A model generated the notes under the pieces. That model had not been told where the DNA came from, did no database searches, and saw only the letters and a list, made by a program, of their open reading frames with translations. A DNA stretch of 61,059 bases from Streptomyces sp. LBL. GTDB taxonomy: Bacteria; Actinomycetota; Actinomycetes; Streptomycetales; Streptomycetaceae. The stretch is taken from contig NZ_JARXYX010000050.1 of NCBI RefSeq assembly GCF_029893585.1, positions 1-61,059 of the forward strand, given 5' to 3'. The first letter of the stretch is position 1. Every line of letters begins with the position of its first letter. Shown here one piece after another: positions 24,930 to 34,912 of the stretch. The position numbers and the translations under genes are program-made.

Positions 24930-26330
24930 GTGACTATTCGCCTGTACGACACCAGCGCCCGGCAGATCCGTGACTTCGCCCCGCTCCAGCCGGGCTGTGT
25001 CTCGATCTACCTGTGTGGCGCCACGGTGCAGGCGGCACCGCACATCGGGCACATCCGCTCGGGCCTGAACTTCGACATCATGCGCCGCTGGTTCGCGTAC
25101 CGCGGCTATGCGGTCACGTTCGTCCGCAACGTCACCGACATCGATGACAAGATCATCGTCAAGTCGGCCGACCAGGGCCGCCCCTGGTGGTCGATCGGTT
25201 ACGAGAACGAACGCGCCTTCGACGACGGCTACACCGCGCTCGGATGCCTCCCGCCGACGTACGAACCGCGCGCCACCGGGCATGTCACCGAGATGGTCGA
25301 GATGATGCGCGGCCTCATCGAGCGTGGCCACGCCTACGAGGCCGACGGCAGCGTCTACTTCGACGTGCGCTCCTGGCCCGCCTACCTGGAGCTGTCCCGG
25401 CAGGACCTGGACGAGATGCGCCAGCCCGCCGAGGAGGGCATCACCGGCAAGCGGGACCCCCGGGACTTCGCCATGTGGAAGGCCGCCAAGCCCGGCGAGC
25501 CCGACTGGGAGACCCCCTGGGGCCGCGGCCGCCCCGGCTGGCACCTGGAATGCTCGGCGATGGCGCACAAATACCTCGGCTCCGTCTTCGACATCCACGG
25601 CGGCGGCCTGGACCTGATCTTCCCGCACCACGAGAACGAGATCGCCCAGGCCAAGGCCTACGGCGACGAGTTCGCCCGGTACTGGGTGCACAACGCCTGG
25701 GTCACCATGAGCGGCGAGAAGATGTCGAAGTCGCTCGGCAACTCGGTCCTCGTGTCCGAGATGGTCAAGACGTGGCGTCCGATCGTGCTGCGCTACTACC
25801 TCGGCACCCCGCACTACCGCTCGATGATCGAGTACAGCGAGGAGGCCCTGCGTGAGGCCGAGTCCGCGTTCGCGCGGATCGAGGGCTTCGTGCAGCGCGT
25901 GGTGGAGAAGGCCGGGGGAGCCGTCGAGCCCTCCGCCCAGGTGCCGCCTGCCTTCGCCGAGGCGATGGACGACGACCTGGGCGTCCCGCAGGCCCTCGCC
26001 GTCGTGCACACCACCGTCAGGCAGGGCAACAGCGCGCTGGCCGCCGACGACAAGGAAGCCGCCGTGGCCCGCCTCGCCGAGGTCCGCGCCATGCTCGGCG
26101 TCCTCGGCCTGGACCCGCTCGACCCGCAGTGGGCCGGCGAGGCCGACCGCGGGGACGATCTGCACGGCGTCGTCGACAGTCTCGTACGCCTGGTCCTCGA
26201 CCAGCGCGAGGCCGCCCGCGCCCGCAAGGACTGGACCACCGCGGACGCCATCCGCGACCAGCTCACCCAGTCCGGACTCGTCATCGAGGACAGCCCCCAG
26301 GGCCCGCGCTGGAGCCTCGGCCCGCGCTAG
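24930..26330 (+). CDS. cysS: Cysteinyl-tRNA synthetase
   Basis: A 466-residue class Ia synthetase. The HIGH motif is PHIGHIRSG (about 37-45) and KMSKS appears as GEKMSKSLGNS (about 270). Zinc ligands include Cys in LCGATVQ and in LECSAMAHK, plus H in HHENE. The GTG at 24930 is preferred because family members start V/M-T-I-R-L-Y-D-T. It follows ispF by 84 bp in the order ispD-ispF-cysS-rlmB, conserved in Streptomyces. Confidence 0.96.
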   Translation: MTIRLYDTSARQIRDFAPLQPGCVSIYLCGATVQAAPHIGHIRSGLNFDIMRRWFAYRGYAVTFVRNVTDIDDKIIVKSADQGRPWWSIGYENERAFDDGYTALGCLPPTYEPRATGHVTEMVEMMRGLIERGHAYEADGSVYFDVRSWPAYLELSRQDLDEMRQPAEEGITGKRDPRDFAMWKAAKPGEPDWETPWGRGRPGWHLECSAMAHKYLGSVFDIHGGGLDLIFPHHENEIAQAKAYGDEFARYWVHNAWVTMSGEKMSKSLGNSVLVSEMVKTWRPIVLRYYLGTPHYRSMIEYSEEALREAESAFARIEGFVQRVVEKAGGAVEPSAQVPPAFAEAMDDDLGVPQALAVVHTTVRQGNSALAADDKEAAVARLAEVRAMLGVLGLDPLDPQWAGEADRGDDLHGVVDSLVRLVLDQREAARARKDWTTADAIRDQLTQSGLVIEDSPQGPRWSLGPR

Positions 26331-26497
26331 CGCCGCGACAGACGATGTTCGCCCCGTACCGCGGACATCGCCTGCCGCGGCCCTGGCCCGCCCACGATCC
26401 GGAAGATCGATTGTGCCGCCCGGGCCTCCGGGCGGCACACTGCACAGACGTACGTATTTACCAGAGCAACAGCACGCTTCTCACAGACAGGTAGGTC

Positions 26498-27439
26498 ATG
26501 GCAGCCAACAACCGCCGCATGTCCGGCAAGAAGGGCGCGCAGGTCGGCAGTGGCGGCCAGCGGCGCAGGGGTCTCGAAGGCAAGGGCCCGACCCCGCCCG
26601 CCGACATGCGCAAGGGTCACAAGAAGAACCGCGTCGCGGGCGCGAAGGCCAAGCAGACCGTGCGCCGGCCCGCGCCCCGGGGCCGTGGTGGCAAGGCGTC
26701 GTCGGAGCTGGTCGTCGGGCGCAACTCGGTCGTCGAGGCGCTGCGCGAGGGCGTGCCCGCCTCCACGCTGTACGTCCAGCAGTTCATCGACAACGACGAG
26801 CGGGTGCGCGAGGCGCTCCAGCTCGCGGCCGAGCGCGGCGGGATCAACCTCATGGAGGCCCCCCGCCCCGAGCTGGACCGCATGACCAACGGCCTCAACC
26901 ACCAGGGCCTCGTCCTCCAGGTGCCGCCGTACGAGTACGCGCACTCCGAGGATCTCGCCAACGCCGCCTACGACAACGGCGTGGACCCGCTCATCGTCGC
27001 CCTCGACGGCGTCACCGACCCGCGCAACCTCGGTGCCGTCGTCCGGTCCGTCTCCGCTTTCGGCGGCCACGGTGTCGTCGTCCCCGAGCGGCGCGCGGCC
27101 GGGATGACCGCCGGTGCCTGGAAGTCGTCCGCGGGTGCGGCCGCCCGTACGCCCGTCGCCCGTGTCACGAACCTGACGCGGGCCCTGGAGGCGTACAAGA
27201 AGGCCGGCATCGCGGTCGTCGGCCTGGCCGCCGACGGCGAGGCCGAAATCGGCGAGCTGGCAGCCCTGGGCGGCCCGGTCGTCATCGTCGTCGGCAGCGA
27301 GGGCAAGGGCCTGTCCCGGCTCGTGGGCGAGACGTGCGACGTCCGGGTACGGATCCCGATGCCGGGCGGGGCCGAGTCGCTCAACGCCGGTGTCGCGGCC
27401 GGGATCGTGCTCTACGAGGCCGCACGCCGACGCGCCTGA
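26498..27439 (+). CDS. rlmB: 23S rRNA (guanosine 2'-O-) methyltransferase, RlmB/SpoU family
   Basis: A 313-residue protein. The first about 70 residues are basic and low complexity, as in actinobacterial members. The substrate-binding domain follows (SELVVGRNSVVEALREG). The SPOUT knot has motif 1 DGVTDPRNLGAVVRS (about 168-182), motif 2 VVGSEGKGLSRL (about 265) and motif 3 IPMPGGAESLNAGVAAGIV (about 283). It methylates a loop guanosine of 23S rRNA. It lies downstream of cysS in the conserved order. Confidence 0.93.
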   Translation: MAANNRRMSGKKGAQVGSGGQRRRGLEGKGPTPPADMRKGHKKNRVAGAKAKQTVRRPAPRGRGGKASSELVVGRNSVVEALREGVPASTLYVQQFIDNDERVREALQLAAERGGINLMEAPRPELDRMTNGLNHQGLVLQVPPYEYAHSEDLANAAYDNGVDPLIVALDGVTDPRNLGAVVRSVSAFGGHGVVVPERRAAGMTAGAWKSSAGAAARTPVARVTNLTRALEAYKKAGIAVVGLAADGEAEIGELAALGGPVVIVVGSEGKGLSRLVGETCDVRVRIPMPGGAESLNAGVAAGIVLYEAARRRA

Positions 27440-27558
27440 GCGGCTGTTCGACGTAGTCACCCACACGGGGTGTTCCTGGCGTCCAGGACAACCTTGACGG
27501 GGTCCGGACAGATCCACCCGGGTCAAGGCAGTGTCCTAACCACACATCACTCGGTTAG

Positions 27559-29337
27559 ATGAGTGTGGACACCAGAACACCCCGCACACCCACGGGGGAC
27601 GGCCCGTCGGGCTTCGACGACGCTCCCGCGCTGAGCATGGTGAAGGTGCCGAGCGATCCGGCGCAGATCATCGTCAACCATGCGAGCTTCCGCGTGCAGT
27701 TGGGCGCGTCGGCCCGGCGTACCCAGTCCCCGCGGATCGCGCGGCACGTGGGCGCCACCGAGGACACCGCGCGCATGCCTGCCGCCGGCCTGGCCGGCAG
27801 ACCGGGCGCGAGCGCCGGCTCCCGCCGTCGGCCCGTCGTGTGGAGCGGCAAGTCCGCCCCCGACGACACCGGCGCCCACCGCCTGCTCCAGGCAGTACGG
27901 GGCGGCAGCGTCGGCCACGGCGAGGAACCCGCCCCGACCGCCGACGCCGGAGCCACTCAGGTCATCCCCCGCGTCGACGCCAACGGCGGCTACGGCGGCC
28001 AGGGTTACGCCGACGACGGATACGACGACCTCGCCCGGACCGTCGAGACCCCGGTCATCGGAGCCCAGCGCACCCCCGACGCCGACGGCACCCGACTCCT
28101 GCCGAACATGCGGACCGTGGGCAGCACCTACGACGAACTCGCCTACACGGGCGACGAGTTCGAGGAGCACGGGGGATACGAGGGACACGGGGACAACGGC
28201 ACCGACTCCCGCCTCGGCTCCGACCCCCACACCGACCTCGACTCCGACCCCTACTCCGACCTCCACTCCGACCTCGACTCCGGCGAGAACCGGCGCGGCA
28301 GGCGCCACGGCGAGGACCACGCCCGGCACGCCTACTACCCGGGCCGCCGCATGAACCTCGGCGTGGTCCTCCTCCCCCTGCGTATCTTCCTGGGGTTCAT
28401 CTCCATCTACGCCGGTATGGGCAAGCTCTGCGACCCGGTCTACTTCGACGGCGGCGAACGCGGCTCGATGGTGAAGTGGCTCAACACCCTGCACCCCTGG
28501 GAAGTCGCCGAACCGCTGCGCCAGTTCGCCCTCCAGCACCCCGTCGGCGCCGGGCTCGTCATCGCCTTCCTCCAGGTCATCGTGGGTGTCCTCACGGTCC
28601 TGGGCTGCTGGCAGCGGGTCACCGCGGTCGTCGGCGCCGGCCTGTCCGCCGCGCTCCTCGTCACCGTCAGCTGGAAGAGCCTTCCCGCCTACGACGCCCC
28701 CGACATCATCTTCCTCGCTGCCTGGTCCCCGCTGATCATCGCCGGCGCCCCCGTCTACTCCGTCGACGGCCGCCTCGTCGGCGGCGCCTGGCGGCGTCTC
28801 GGCCCCCGCGCCGACATCTGGGACCTGCGCGGCTACGTCCTGCGTCGCGGCGCCCTCATCACCGCCATCGTCACCGGCATCACCCTGCTGATCGGCTCGC
28901 TGCTCGGCGGCGCCGTCCGCGACGCCGACCGCGTGATCGTCCCCGGACCCGGCGAAGCCCCACGCAACGAACTGCCCGGCTCACCGCTCCCGCAGGAACC
29001 CGTCCAACGCCGCAAGGCCACCCCGTCGGCCTCCGGCTCGCCCACCCGGAGTGCCACCGCGCAAGCGGCCACTCCGACCGCCGACGCCACCACCCCGGTT
29101 CCCACCCGGGACACCGGCACCGTGTCCGGCGGCGGCGCGCCCAGCCAGACCCAGGGCACCGGCGGCCAGGTCCCGCCGCCTCAGCCGACCTCCCCGGTCG
29201 AGCAGGCCCCCAGTACCAGTTCCGGCCCGACGTCCGGCGGCAGCGCCTCCAGCGGTTCGACCGGCGGCTCGACAGGCGGCTCCAGCAGCGGAGGCTCCAC
29301 CTCCCAGCCGGGCCTGGTGGGCGGCCTGTTGGGGTAA
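27559..29337 (+). CDS. DoxX family membrane protein with long disordered ends
   Basis: A 592-residue protein. Residues 1-250 are hydrophilic and acidic, with a tandem series of SDP/SDL-type units near 215-240. A DoxX-like membrane domain follows at about 270-435 (NLGVVLLPLRIFLGFISIYAGMGK and three further hydrophobic helices). A single helix (GALITAIVTGITLLIGSLLGG) lies near 435-455. The tail is Pro/Ser/Gly rich. DoxX proteins are quinone-linked oxidoreductase subunits or unknown membrane proteins. In S. coelicolor this position is SCO4237. Confidence 0.85.
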   Translation: MSVDTRTPRTPTGDGPSGFDDAPALSMVKVPSDPAQIIVNHASFRVQLGASARRTQSPRIARHVGATEDTARMPAAGLAGRPGASAGSRRRPVVWSGKSAPDDTGAHRLLQAVRGGSVGHGEEPAPTADAGATQVIPRVDANGGYGGQGYADDGYDDLARTVETPVIGAQRTPDADGTRLLPNMRTVGSTYDELAYTGDEFEEHGGYEGHGDNGTDSRLGSDPHTDLDSDPYSDLHSDLDSGENRRGRRHGEDHARHAYYPGRRMNLGVVLLPLRIFLGFISIYAGMGKLCDPVYFDGGERGSMVKWLNTLHPWEVAEPLRQFALQHPVGAGLVIAFLQVIVGVLTVLGCWQRVTAVVGAGLSAALLVTVSWKSLPAYDAPDIIFLAAWSPLIIAGAPVYSVDGRLVGGAWRRLGPRADIWDLRGYVLRRGALITAIVTGITLLIGSLLGGAVRDADRVIVPGPGEAPRNELPGSPLPQEPVQRRKATPSASGSPTRSATAQAATPTADATTPVPTRDTGTVSGGGAPSQTQGTGGQVPPPQPTSPVEQAPSTSSGPTSGGSASSGSTGGSTGGSSSGGSTSQPGLVGGLLG

Positions 29338-29403
29338 CCCCGCCGGTGGGCCGAATCCTGGGCACGCCCGCCGGCTGAACCAACCATTGCCCATACGACG
29401 ACG

Positions 29404-29432
29404 GGGTCCCGCACGGATGACGTGCGGGACCC
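29404..29432 (+). terminator. Terminator downstream of the DoxX gene
   Basis: GGGTCCCGCAC (29404-29414) pairs perfectly with GTGCGGGACCC (29422-29432) over a 7-base loop, 67 bp after the DoxX stop. Confidence 0.75.
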
Positions 29433-29457
29433 TTGGTCATGCGGTACAGCAACGCCC

Positions 29458-29608
29458 GTCGGGAGTGCGGGGGCGGGAGCAGCGCCCGTCAGCCGTGCCT
29501 GTCGGGAGTGCGGGGGCGGAGGCAGCGCTCGTCAGGGTGTTGGGTGGTGAGCCGTGCCTGTCGGGAGTGCGGGGGCGGAAGTAGCGCCCGTCAGGAGTGC
29601 GGGGCCGT
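29458..29608. repeat. Irregular tandem repeat around GTCGGGAGTGCGGGGGCGG
   Basis: Near-identical copies begin at 29458, 29501 and 29560, with a weaker copy near 29590, separated by 30-59 bases that also share AGCAGCGCCCGTCA and GCCGTGCCT pieces. The stretch between the DoxX terminator and the nucleotidyltransferase gene is otherwise empty. A CCCCTGGCC-type decamer repeats near 29727-29770. Confidence 0.6.
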
Positions 29609-29776
29609 GGGCAACGCCCGGCAGGAGCCGGGTCGTCAGGGGCGCGGGGCCGTGACGTGGTGCGGCTCCGGCGCGTGGGCGCGATCAGCGACAGCGCGCC
29701 CGGCGCCGGGCGCCCGGCAACGTCCCCCTGGCCCCCTGGCCCCCTGGCCGCCTGGCCGCCTGGCCTCCTGACGCCC

Positions 29777-30508
29777 CTAACGCCCCAGCGAAGCCAGTTC
29801 CTTCGCCGCCTCCGTCAGATCCTTAGCGGTGTCGATCGCACGCCAATACGCGCCGTGCGGAATCGGAAACCCAGCCAGCCGCCGCTCCCGCGCAAGCTGC
29901 GGAAACGTCGTCCGCTCGTGGTCCCCGCGCTCGGGCAGCAGGTCGACGAACTCCGGTGAGAAGACATAGACACCCGCGTTGATCTCGAACGTCGACGGCG
30001 GCGCTTCCATGAAGTCGGTGACGTGCCCGAAGCCGTCCGTCCGCACCGCGCCCCACGGAATCCGCGGCCGCGCCAACGCGAGGGTCGCGACCGCGTCACG
30101 CTCGGTGTGGAAGTCCGCCATGTCACGGAGCGAGAAACGGGTCCAGATGTCGCCGTTGGTGGCGTACCAGGGCCGGTCGGGGTGGGGCAGGTGCGTGGCG
30201 GCGTACTTGAGGCCGCCGCCACGGCCCAGCGGCTCCGTTTCGACCGCCGTCGTGACGTTCACCGGCAGATCCGCGCTCTCCAGCCACTTCTGCAGGACGT
30301 CGGCGAGATGGCCGCAGCTGATCACCACGTCCGTCACGCCTTCTTCCGCGAGCCAGACGAGCTGATGGCCGATGATCGGAGTCCCGGTGCCGGGGATCTC
30401 GACCATCGGCTTGGGCCGGTCGTCGGTGTAGGGGCGCAGCCGGGAGCCCTGACCACCGGCCAGGACCACGGCTTGAACGGGGCGGGACGCGGCGTTCGGA
30501 TCGGTCAT
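29777..30508 (-). CDS. Sugar-1-phosphate nucleotidyltransferase-like protein
   Basis: A 243-residue NTP_transferase. The signature VVLAGGQGSRLRPYTDDRPKPM (about 14-35) holds the nucleotide loop, and YATNGDIWTRF (about 115) has the metal Asp. It should join NTPs and sugar phosphates to make nucleotide sugars; the sugar is unknown. The Met at 30508 is chosen because it follows promoter-like sequence and matches the family start. In S. coelicolor this corresponds to SCO4238. Confidence 0.88.
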   Translation of the reverse strand: MTDPNAASRPVQAVVLAGGQGSRLRPYTDDRPKPMVEIPGTGTPIIGHQLVWLAEEGVTDVVISCGHLADVLQKWLESADLPVNVTTAVETEPLGRGGGLKYAATHLPHPDRPWYATNGDIWTRFSLRDMADFHTERDAVATLALARPRIPWGAVRTDGFGHVTDFMEAPPSTFEINAGVYVFSPEFVDLLPERGDHERTTFPQLARERRLAGFPIPHGAYWRAIDTAKDLTEAAKELASLGR

Positions 30509-30573
30509 GATCCGAACTGTACGGGGCGCCCCGCCCTCGGCCGGTTTCCGGCAGGGTTTCCTCAATCAGCCGT

Positions 30574-30600
30574 TGCCTCCCTCCCGTGGGAAGGGAGGGT
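30574..30600 (-). terminator. Terminator after the 30606-31058 gene
   Basis: CCTCCCTCCC and GGGAAGGGAGG pair with a single bulge, directly after the minus-strand stop at 30606. Confidence 0.45.
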
Positions 30601-30605
30601 CGCGC

Positions 30606-31058
30606 TCAGTTGTGCGCCGCCGCGACGCCCGTCGCGAAGGACGTGTCGCAGACCGGGCGGGCGTACGACTGCGCGCGCGTGGGCCCGTACACACGGACCG
30701 CGGCGCGGCCCAGGGCCCGGGCGATGGACGCACAGTGCCCGGCCAGCGTGGGACGGCCGTTGACGGCCTCCTGGAGGTGCGTGAGCGCGATGCCCGGGTC
30801 CTTCTCCTGGAGTTCCGTCAGGAGCTGGTCGCGCAGCACGTCCTGCGGGGCACGGGGCGCCCGCGGTTTGGCGTCCGCCAGGGTGGCGTCCGCTGCCGTG
30901 AGCACCGAGTTCGAGGAGTCCCCCGACCAGTTGACCCGGGTGACCGCGAGGGTCCCGGAGAGCACGAGGACGACGGGCAGAACGAGGGCGAGGGAGCGGC
31001 CGATCCGGCGAGCGGGGCCCCGGCCGCATCGCGTCGGTTGGTTCGTGGAGTGATTCAC
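30606..31058 (-). CDS. Membrane-anchored or secreted protein of unknown function
   Basis: A 150-residue protein. A basic start is followed by one hydrophobic helix SLALVLPVVLVLSGTLAV (about 22-39), which may be an anchor or uncleaved signal. The outer part has two Cys (in AGHCASI and RPVCDTS) that may pair, and no known domain. It lies between the nucleotidyltransferase and msiK, as in S. coelicolor (SCO4239). Confidence 0.75.
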   Translation of the reverse strand: MNHSTNQPTRCGRGPARRIGRSLALVLPVVLVLSGTLAVTRVNWSGDSSNSVLTAADATLADAKPRAPRAPQDVLRDQLLTELQEKDPGIALTHLQEAVNGRPTLAGHCASIARALGRAAVRVYGPTRAQSYARPVCDTSFATGVAAAHN

Positions 31059-31196
31059 GCGTGTGAGGGTAGCGTGGGGTGATGATTTGGCGACATTCAG
31101 TCACCGGTTCGGGGGACTAAGTGGCGCCTTTGGTGGGCTGGTGGTTGACGCACAGTGCTCGAAATGACCGGTCTGCCGGGGTATTTGTCGACAACA

Positions 31197-31230
31197 AGAA
31201 GGGCCCCGCAGCGGTCTGCGAGGCCCTCTT
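31197..31230 (-). terminator. Terminator of msiK
   Basis: AGAAGGGCC-CCGCAG (from 31197) pairs with CTGCG-AGGCCCTCTT (to 31230) around a CGGT loop, 42 bp after the msiK stop on the minus strand. Confidence 0.65.
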
Positions 31231-31271
31231 CGTCAACGCGGGTGAATCACCCGGGGTGGTGCCGCCTGTCC

Positions 31272-32408
<1,137 letters not shown>

Positions 32409-32649
32409 GATGAAGGGCCCCCTTCTACCGGCAGGAACGTGCCGGACGATCCGTTGTAGGAAGGTGGTGAGCCGCCCCGGACAGGGCCCGGGGTGGTGTA
32501 GTCCACACGAGTGAACTGGGTCAGGACGGTACCCGGCGTTTGCCCGGCTGTCAGTACCTGGAGGAGTGTGAACTTCGGGGAAATTCTCGACGGGGCCGGT
32601 CCGCGGGATGGGTAGACTGCTCGGGCGCATGCGGGTCCGACGCGTGCGG

Positions 32650-32726
32650 GCCTCCTTAGCTCAGCTGGCCAGAGCAACGCACTTGTAATGCGTAGGTCGT
32701 CGGTTCGAATCCGACAGGGGGCTCCA
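32650..32726 (+). tRNA. tRNA-Thr(TGT)
   Basis: Acceptor GCCTCCT (32650-32656) pairs with AGGGGGC (32716-32722), followed by discriminator T and an encoded CCA. The anticodon stem ACGCA/TGCGT encloses loop CTTGTAA with anticodon TGT. The T arm contains GGTTCGAATCC. It reads Thr ACA codons. Its neighbourhood marks the start of an island. Confidence 0.96.
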
Positions 32727-32728
32727 CG

Positions 32729-32763
32729 AAACCCCAGGTCACATAGCCCGTGACCTGGGGTTT
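32729..32763 (+). terminator. Terminator of tRNA-Thr
   Basis: AAACCCCAGGTCAC (32729-32742) pairs perfectly with GTGACCTGGGGTTT (32750-32763), immediately after the tRNA. Confidence 0.8.
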
Positions 32764-32852
32764 CTGCTGTTCCGGGGCTGGTGTGCCGGATGGCCGGGGC
32801 GCGCCGGGAGGGCCTGCGTGAGCGGTCCCTGAGCGGAGCCGCTCAGGGACCC

Positions 32853-33098
32853 CTACTTCTTGGGCTTCCGGCGCTTGGCCTTCACGGCTTCCTTGGCCTG
32901 GGCTTTCGCCTTGTTGCTCGGCTTGGCGCCCTTGGGCCTGTCGGCGCTCTTGGCCGCAGCCTTCTTGGCCTTCTCCTTCTTCGCGGCCTTGGGTGCCGCC
33001 TTCTCGGCCTCGGCCTTGCGCTGGAGGGGGACGAGCTTCGCGGTGGCCTCGGCGGCGCTCCTGCCGACGTGGGGCAGGACGCTTAATGGTGACGTCGG
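32853..33098 (-). pseudogene. 3' remnant of a Lys/Ala-rich protein gene
   Basis: The minus-strand frame ends ...KAKRRKPKK and a TAG at 32853-32855. It reads SVLPHVGRSAAEATAKLVPL followed by about 50 Lys/Ala-rich residues. Upstream it is closed by a TAA at 33099-33101 with no start, so only the C-terminal end of about 75 residues remains. The front was probably removed when the island next to tRNA-Thr arrived. The family is not recognised. Confidence 0.5.
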
Positions 33099-33154
33099 TT
33101 ATTGGAACTGTCCGAATGCCCTGGTGGTGGCTGTGAATGGGAGGGTGTCCCTGC

Positions 33155-33186
33155 TGGGCCGGGCACCATGCGTGGTGCCCGGCCCA
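33155..33186. terminator. Strong stem-loop at the island edge
   Basis: TGGGCCGGGCACCA (33155-33168) pairs perfectly with TGGTGCCCGGCCCA (33173-33186) around a TGCG loop. It lies between the Lys-rich remnant and the first island gene and may terminate a lost plus-strand gene. Confidence 0.55.
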
Positions 33187-33262
33187 ACAGTCGGCGTACT
33201 TCTGATTGCGGATCCTTCGCTGTGAAGAGACGTCATGGGGCTACTTAGTTCTGCCATCGGCC

Positions 33263-33628
33263 TCACCCACGACGCAGCAGGCCGCCCCGCGCACGATGCT
33301 TACCAACGCGGCGTCCGCCAAGTTGCTCGGCTGTCGCGAACGTTCTCAACGGGACCGGACACGACGGTTCATCGTGGAGGAGGATGGCCTGCCAGACCTG
33401 CTCTTGCAGGGCCCGGACGCACGGGCCACAGGCGTACATCGCTGCCTGGACGCCGGCCACACTCACGGGGCCAATCCATAGAACACGAGTCCAGCGCTGG
33501 CCGCAGTAGAGCCAGCAGTACCCATCGGTCCAGCTGTTGCCGTCGTCGGTGTCCGCGGGTGCGGGCAAACCGCCGCGGGCGAACTCGGCGATGCCGGGTA
33601 CGACCCGCGGCGTCACGGTCAGTTCCAT
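33263..33628 (-). CDS. Small Cys-containing protein at the end of the radical SAM operon
   Basis: A protein of about 121 residues starting MELTVTPRVVPGIAEFAR. Two Cys pairs, in DGYCWLYCGQRW (about 36-47) and MYACGPCVRAL (about 65-75), suggest a zinc-ribbon-like site. It follows the CYTH gene by 21 bp on the same strand, so it is probably cotranscribed. The tail after about residue 90 is low-quality sequence and the true end may differ. No named family is recognised. Confidence 0.5.
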   Translation of the reverse strand: MELTVTPRVVPGIAEFARGGLPAPADTDDGNSWTDGYCWLYCGQRWTRVLWIGPVSVAGVQAAMYACGPCVRALQEQVWQAILLHDEPSCPVPLRTFATAEQLGGRRVGKHRARGGLLRRG

Positions 33629-33649
33629 AAACACGCTCGGTTCTCAAGA

Positions 33650-34237
33650 TCACTCGCTCGGTGCAGCCGCCCCGGCTTGCTCCTGCTTGTCGGCGTCAGC
33701 GAAGAGGAGCGTGGGTTCGGCGAGGATGTCCCGGTTGGACTCGCTCTTGTAGATCTCGTCGACGCTGCCGAATCGTGCCTCGGTGTAGTCGAGGTCGAGC
33801 AGGGCGGCTGCCTGGCGGACCGATGCCTCGTCGGGCCCTTCGATCTCGACGAAGGTGGGGAGGTCCGGCCAGGTGTCGAAGTCGAAGGCGACTTCGCCCA
33901 GGCGCCACTCCTCGCGGTAGTTCTCCTGGTAGCGGACTTCGCGCAGGCCGACGTTGCGGAGGATCTCGGCCATGGCGTGCAGGTCGGACACCTCGGTCTC
34001 GATCTCGGTGGTGCCGTCGATCGTCGTGTAATCGGTGACCTGCTTCAGTGTGAGCGTGGAGCGGGTGGCCTCGTCCCTCAGACGGACCCAGGCGCTGCCT
34101 TCGAGGGCGTCGTTCTCGAAGATCTTCCGGGTAAGGAGGGTGCGCTCAAACGCCTTGACGGCTCCGAGCGCGATCAGTTTGGCCTGGAGGCCGGCGACGT
34201 CGACGGCGAGGAACTTGGCCTCGTACTCGTGCTTCAT
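33650..34237 (-). CDS. CYTH-domain protein (CyaB / thiamine triphosphatase-like)
   Basis: A 195-residue protein with the N-terminal ExExK motif (E4-Y-E6-A-K8) and alternating charged strands (WVRLRDE, STLTLKQV, TTEIETEV, AFDFDTWPDLPTFVEIEGP) that line the CYTH tunnel. These proteins bind or hydrolyse organic triphosphates with divalent metal; class IV adenylate cyclases share the fold. It lies 21 bp after the methyltransferase gene. In this operon it probably handles a nucleoside triphosphate or triphosphorylated intermediate (inference). Confidence 0.85.
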   Translation of the reverse strand: MKHEYEAKFLAVDVAGLQAKLIALGAVKAFERTLLTRKIFENDALEGSAWVRLRDEATRSTLTLKQVTDYTTIDGTTEIETEVSDLHAMAEILRNVGLREVRYQENYREEWRLGEVAFDFDTWPDLPTFVEIEGPDEASVRQAAALLDLDYTEARFGSVDEIYKSESNRDILAEPTLLFADADKQEQAGAAAPSE

Positions 34238-34258
34238 TAGGTCCTTCTTCCCGTAGCT

Positions 34259-34912
34259 CTAGGAGGGGGCGGACGCACGGGCGGCGAAGAGAAGGCCCAT
34301 GCGGTGGTTGTGGTCCTGCAGCTGTCCGACGTGCGCCTGCTCGGTGAACTCGTTGGTCCGCAGGGTGAGCAGGACGTTCCAGTCCCCGATGAAGTAACGC
34401 CGGAGCTTCTCTGGGGATGTGTAGTGCTCCAGCACGTGGTGGCGTTGTGTGAGGGGCATCATGAACTCCGCGCCGAACAGACCGCCGGGCCGGACCTGGC
34501 GCTGCATGCGGTCGACGAACTCGCCCAACGGCCGGTGGTGGTTGGCACTGTAATGCCACGAGCAGCTCGTCCAGACAGCGTCGCAGGAGGCGGTGACGGG
34601 TTCGGAGACGAGGAAGTCCTCCTCCACGACCTGGACACGGTCGTGAAGCCCTTCTTGCTTCAGCCGCTCGATCATGCCCATCGCGTGACCGGTTCTGTCA
34701 CCCGGGAGTTGGACCTCGCCGCCGTGGAGGGCGAGCGGGTCGCGCTCGATGGCGATGACGCGGTAGCCGGCTGCGGCCAGCGGCACGACGAGTCTGCCGT
34801 CGCTCGCGCCGATGACCGTCACGGTGGAGTCAGGCTCCGTACGCTCCTTCAGCGCGGCGAGGAACTGAGGGAAGAAGGTGAGGGTGTGCCGCCACATGCT
34901 GGGTGTCTGCAC
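34259..34912 (-). CDS. Class I SAM-dependent methyltransferase
   Basis: A 217-residue protein. Motif I is VTVIGASDGRLVVPLAAAGY (about 31-50), with acidic motif II IERD (about 55) and motif III after VVEEDFL. The lid FMMPLTQRHHVLEHY and the end RMGLLFAAR fit small-molecule methyltransferases. The start lies 83 bp inside the kinase gene, a long overlap that argues for coupled expression. The substrate is unknown. Met6 is an alternative start. Confidence 0.82.
   Translation of the reverse strand: MQTPSMWRHTLTFFPQFLAALKERTEPDSTVTVIGASDGRLVVPLAAAGYRVIAIERDPLALHGGEVQLPGDRTGHAMGMIERLKQEGLHDRVQVVEEDFLVSEPVTASCDAVWTSCSWHYSANHHRPLGEFVDRMQRQVRPGGLFGAEFMMPLTQRHHVLEHYTSPEKLRRYFIGDWNVLLTLRTNEFTEQAHVGQLQDHNHRMGLLFAARASAPS

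Noticed and set aside
33087..33262. Possible integrase fragment near tRNA-Thr (plus-strand LNGDVGYWNCPNALVVAV).
   Set aside because: Too short and without any recombinase motif; I could not support it as an integrase remnant.
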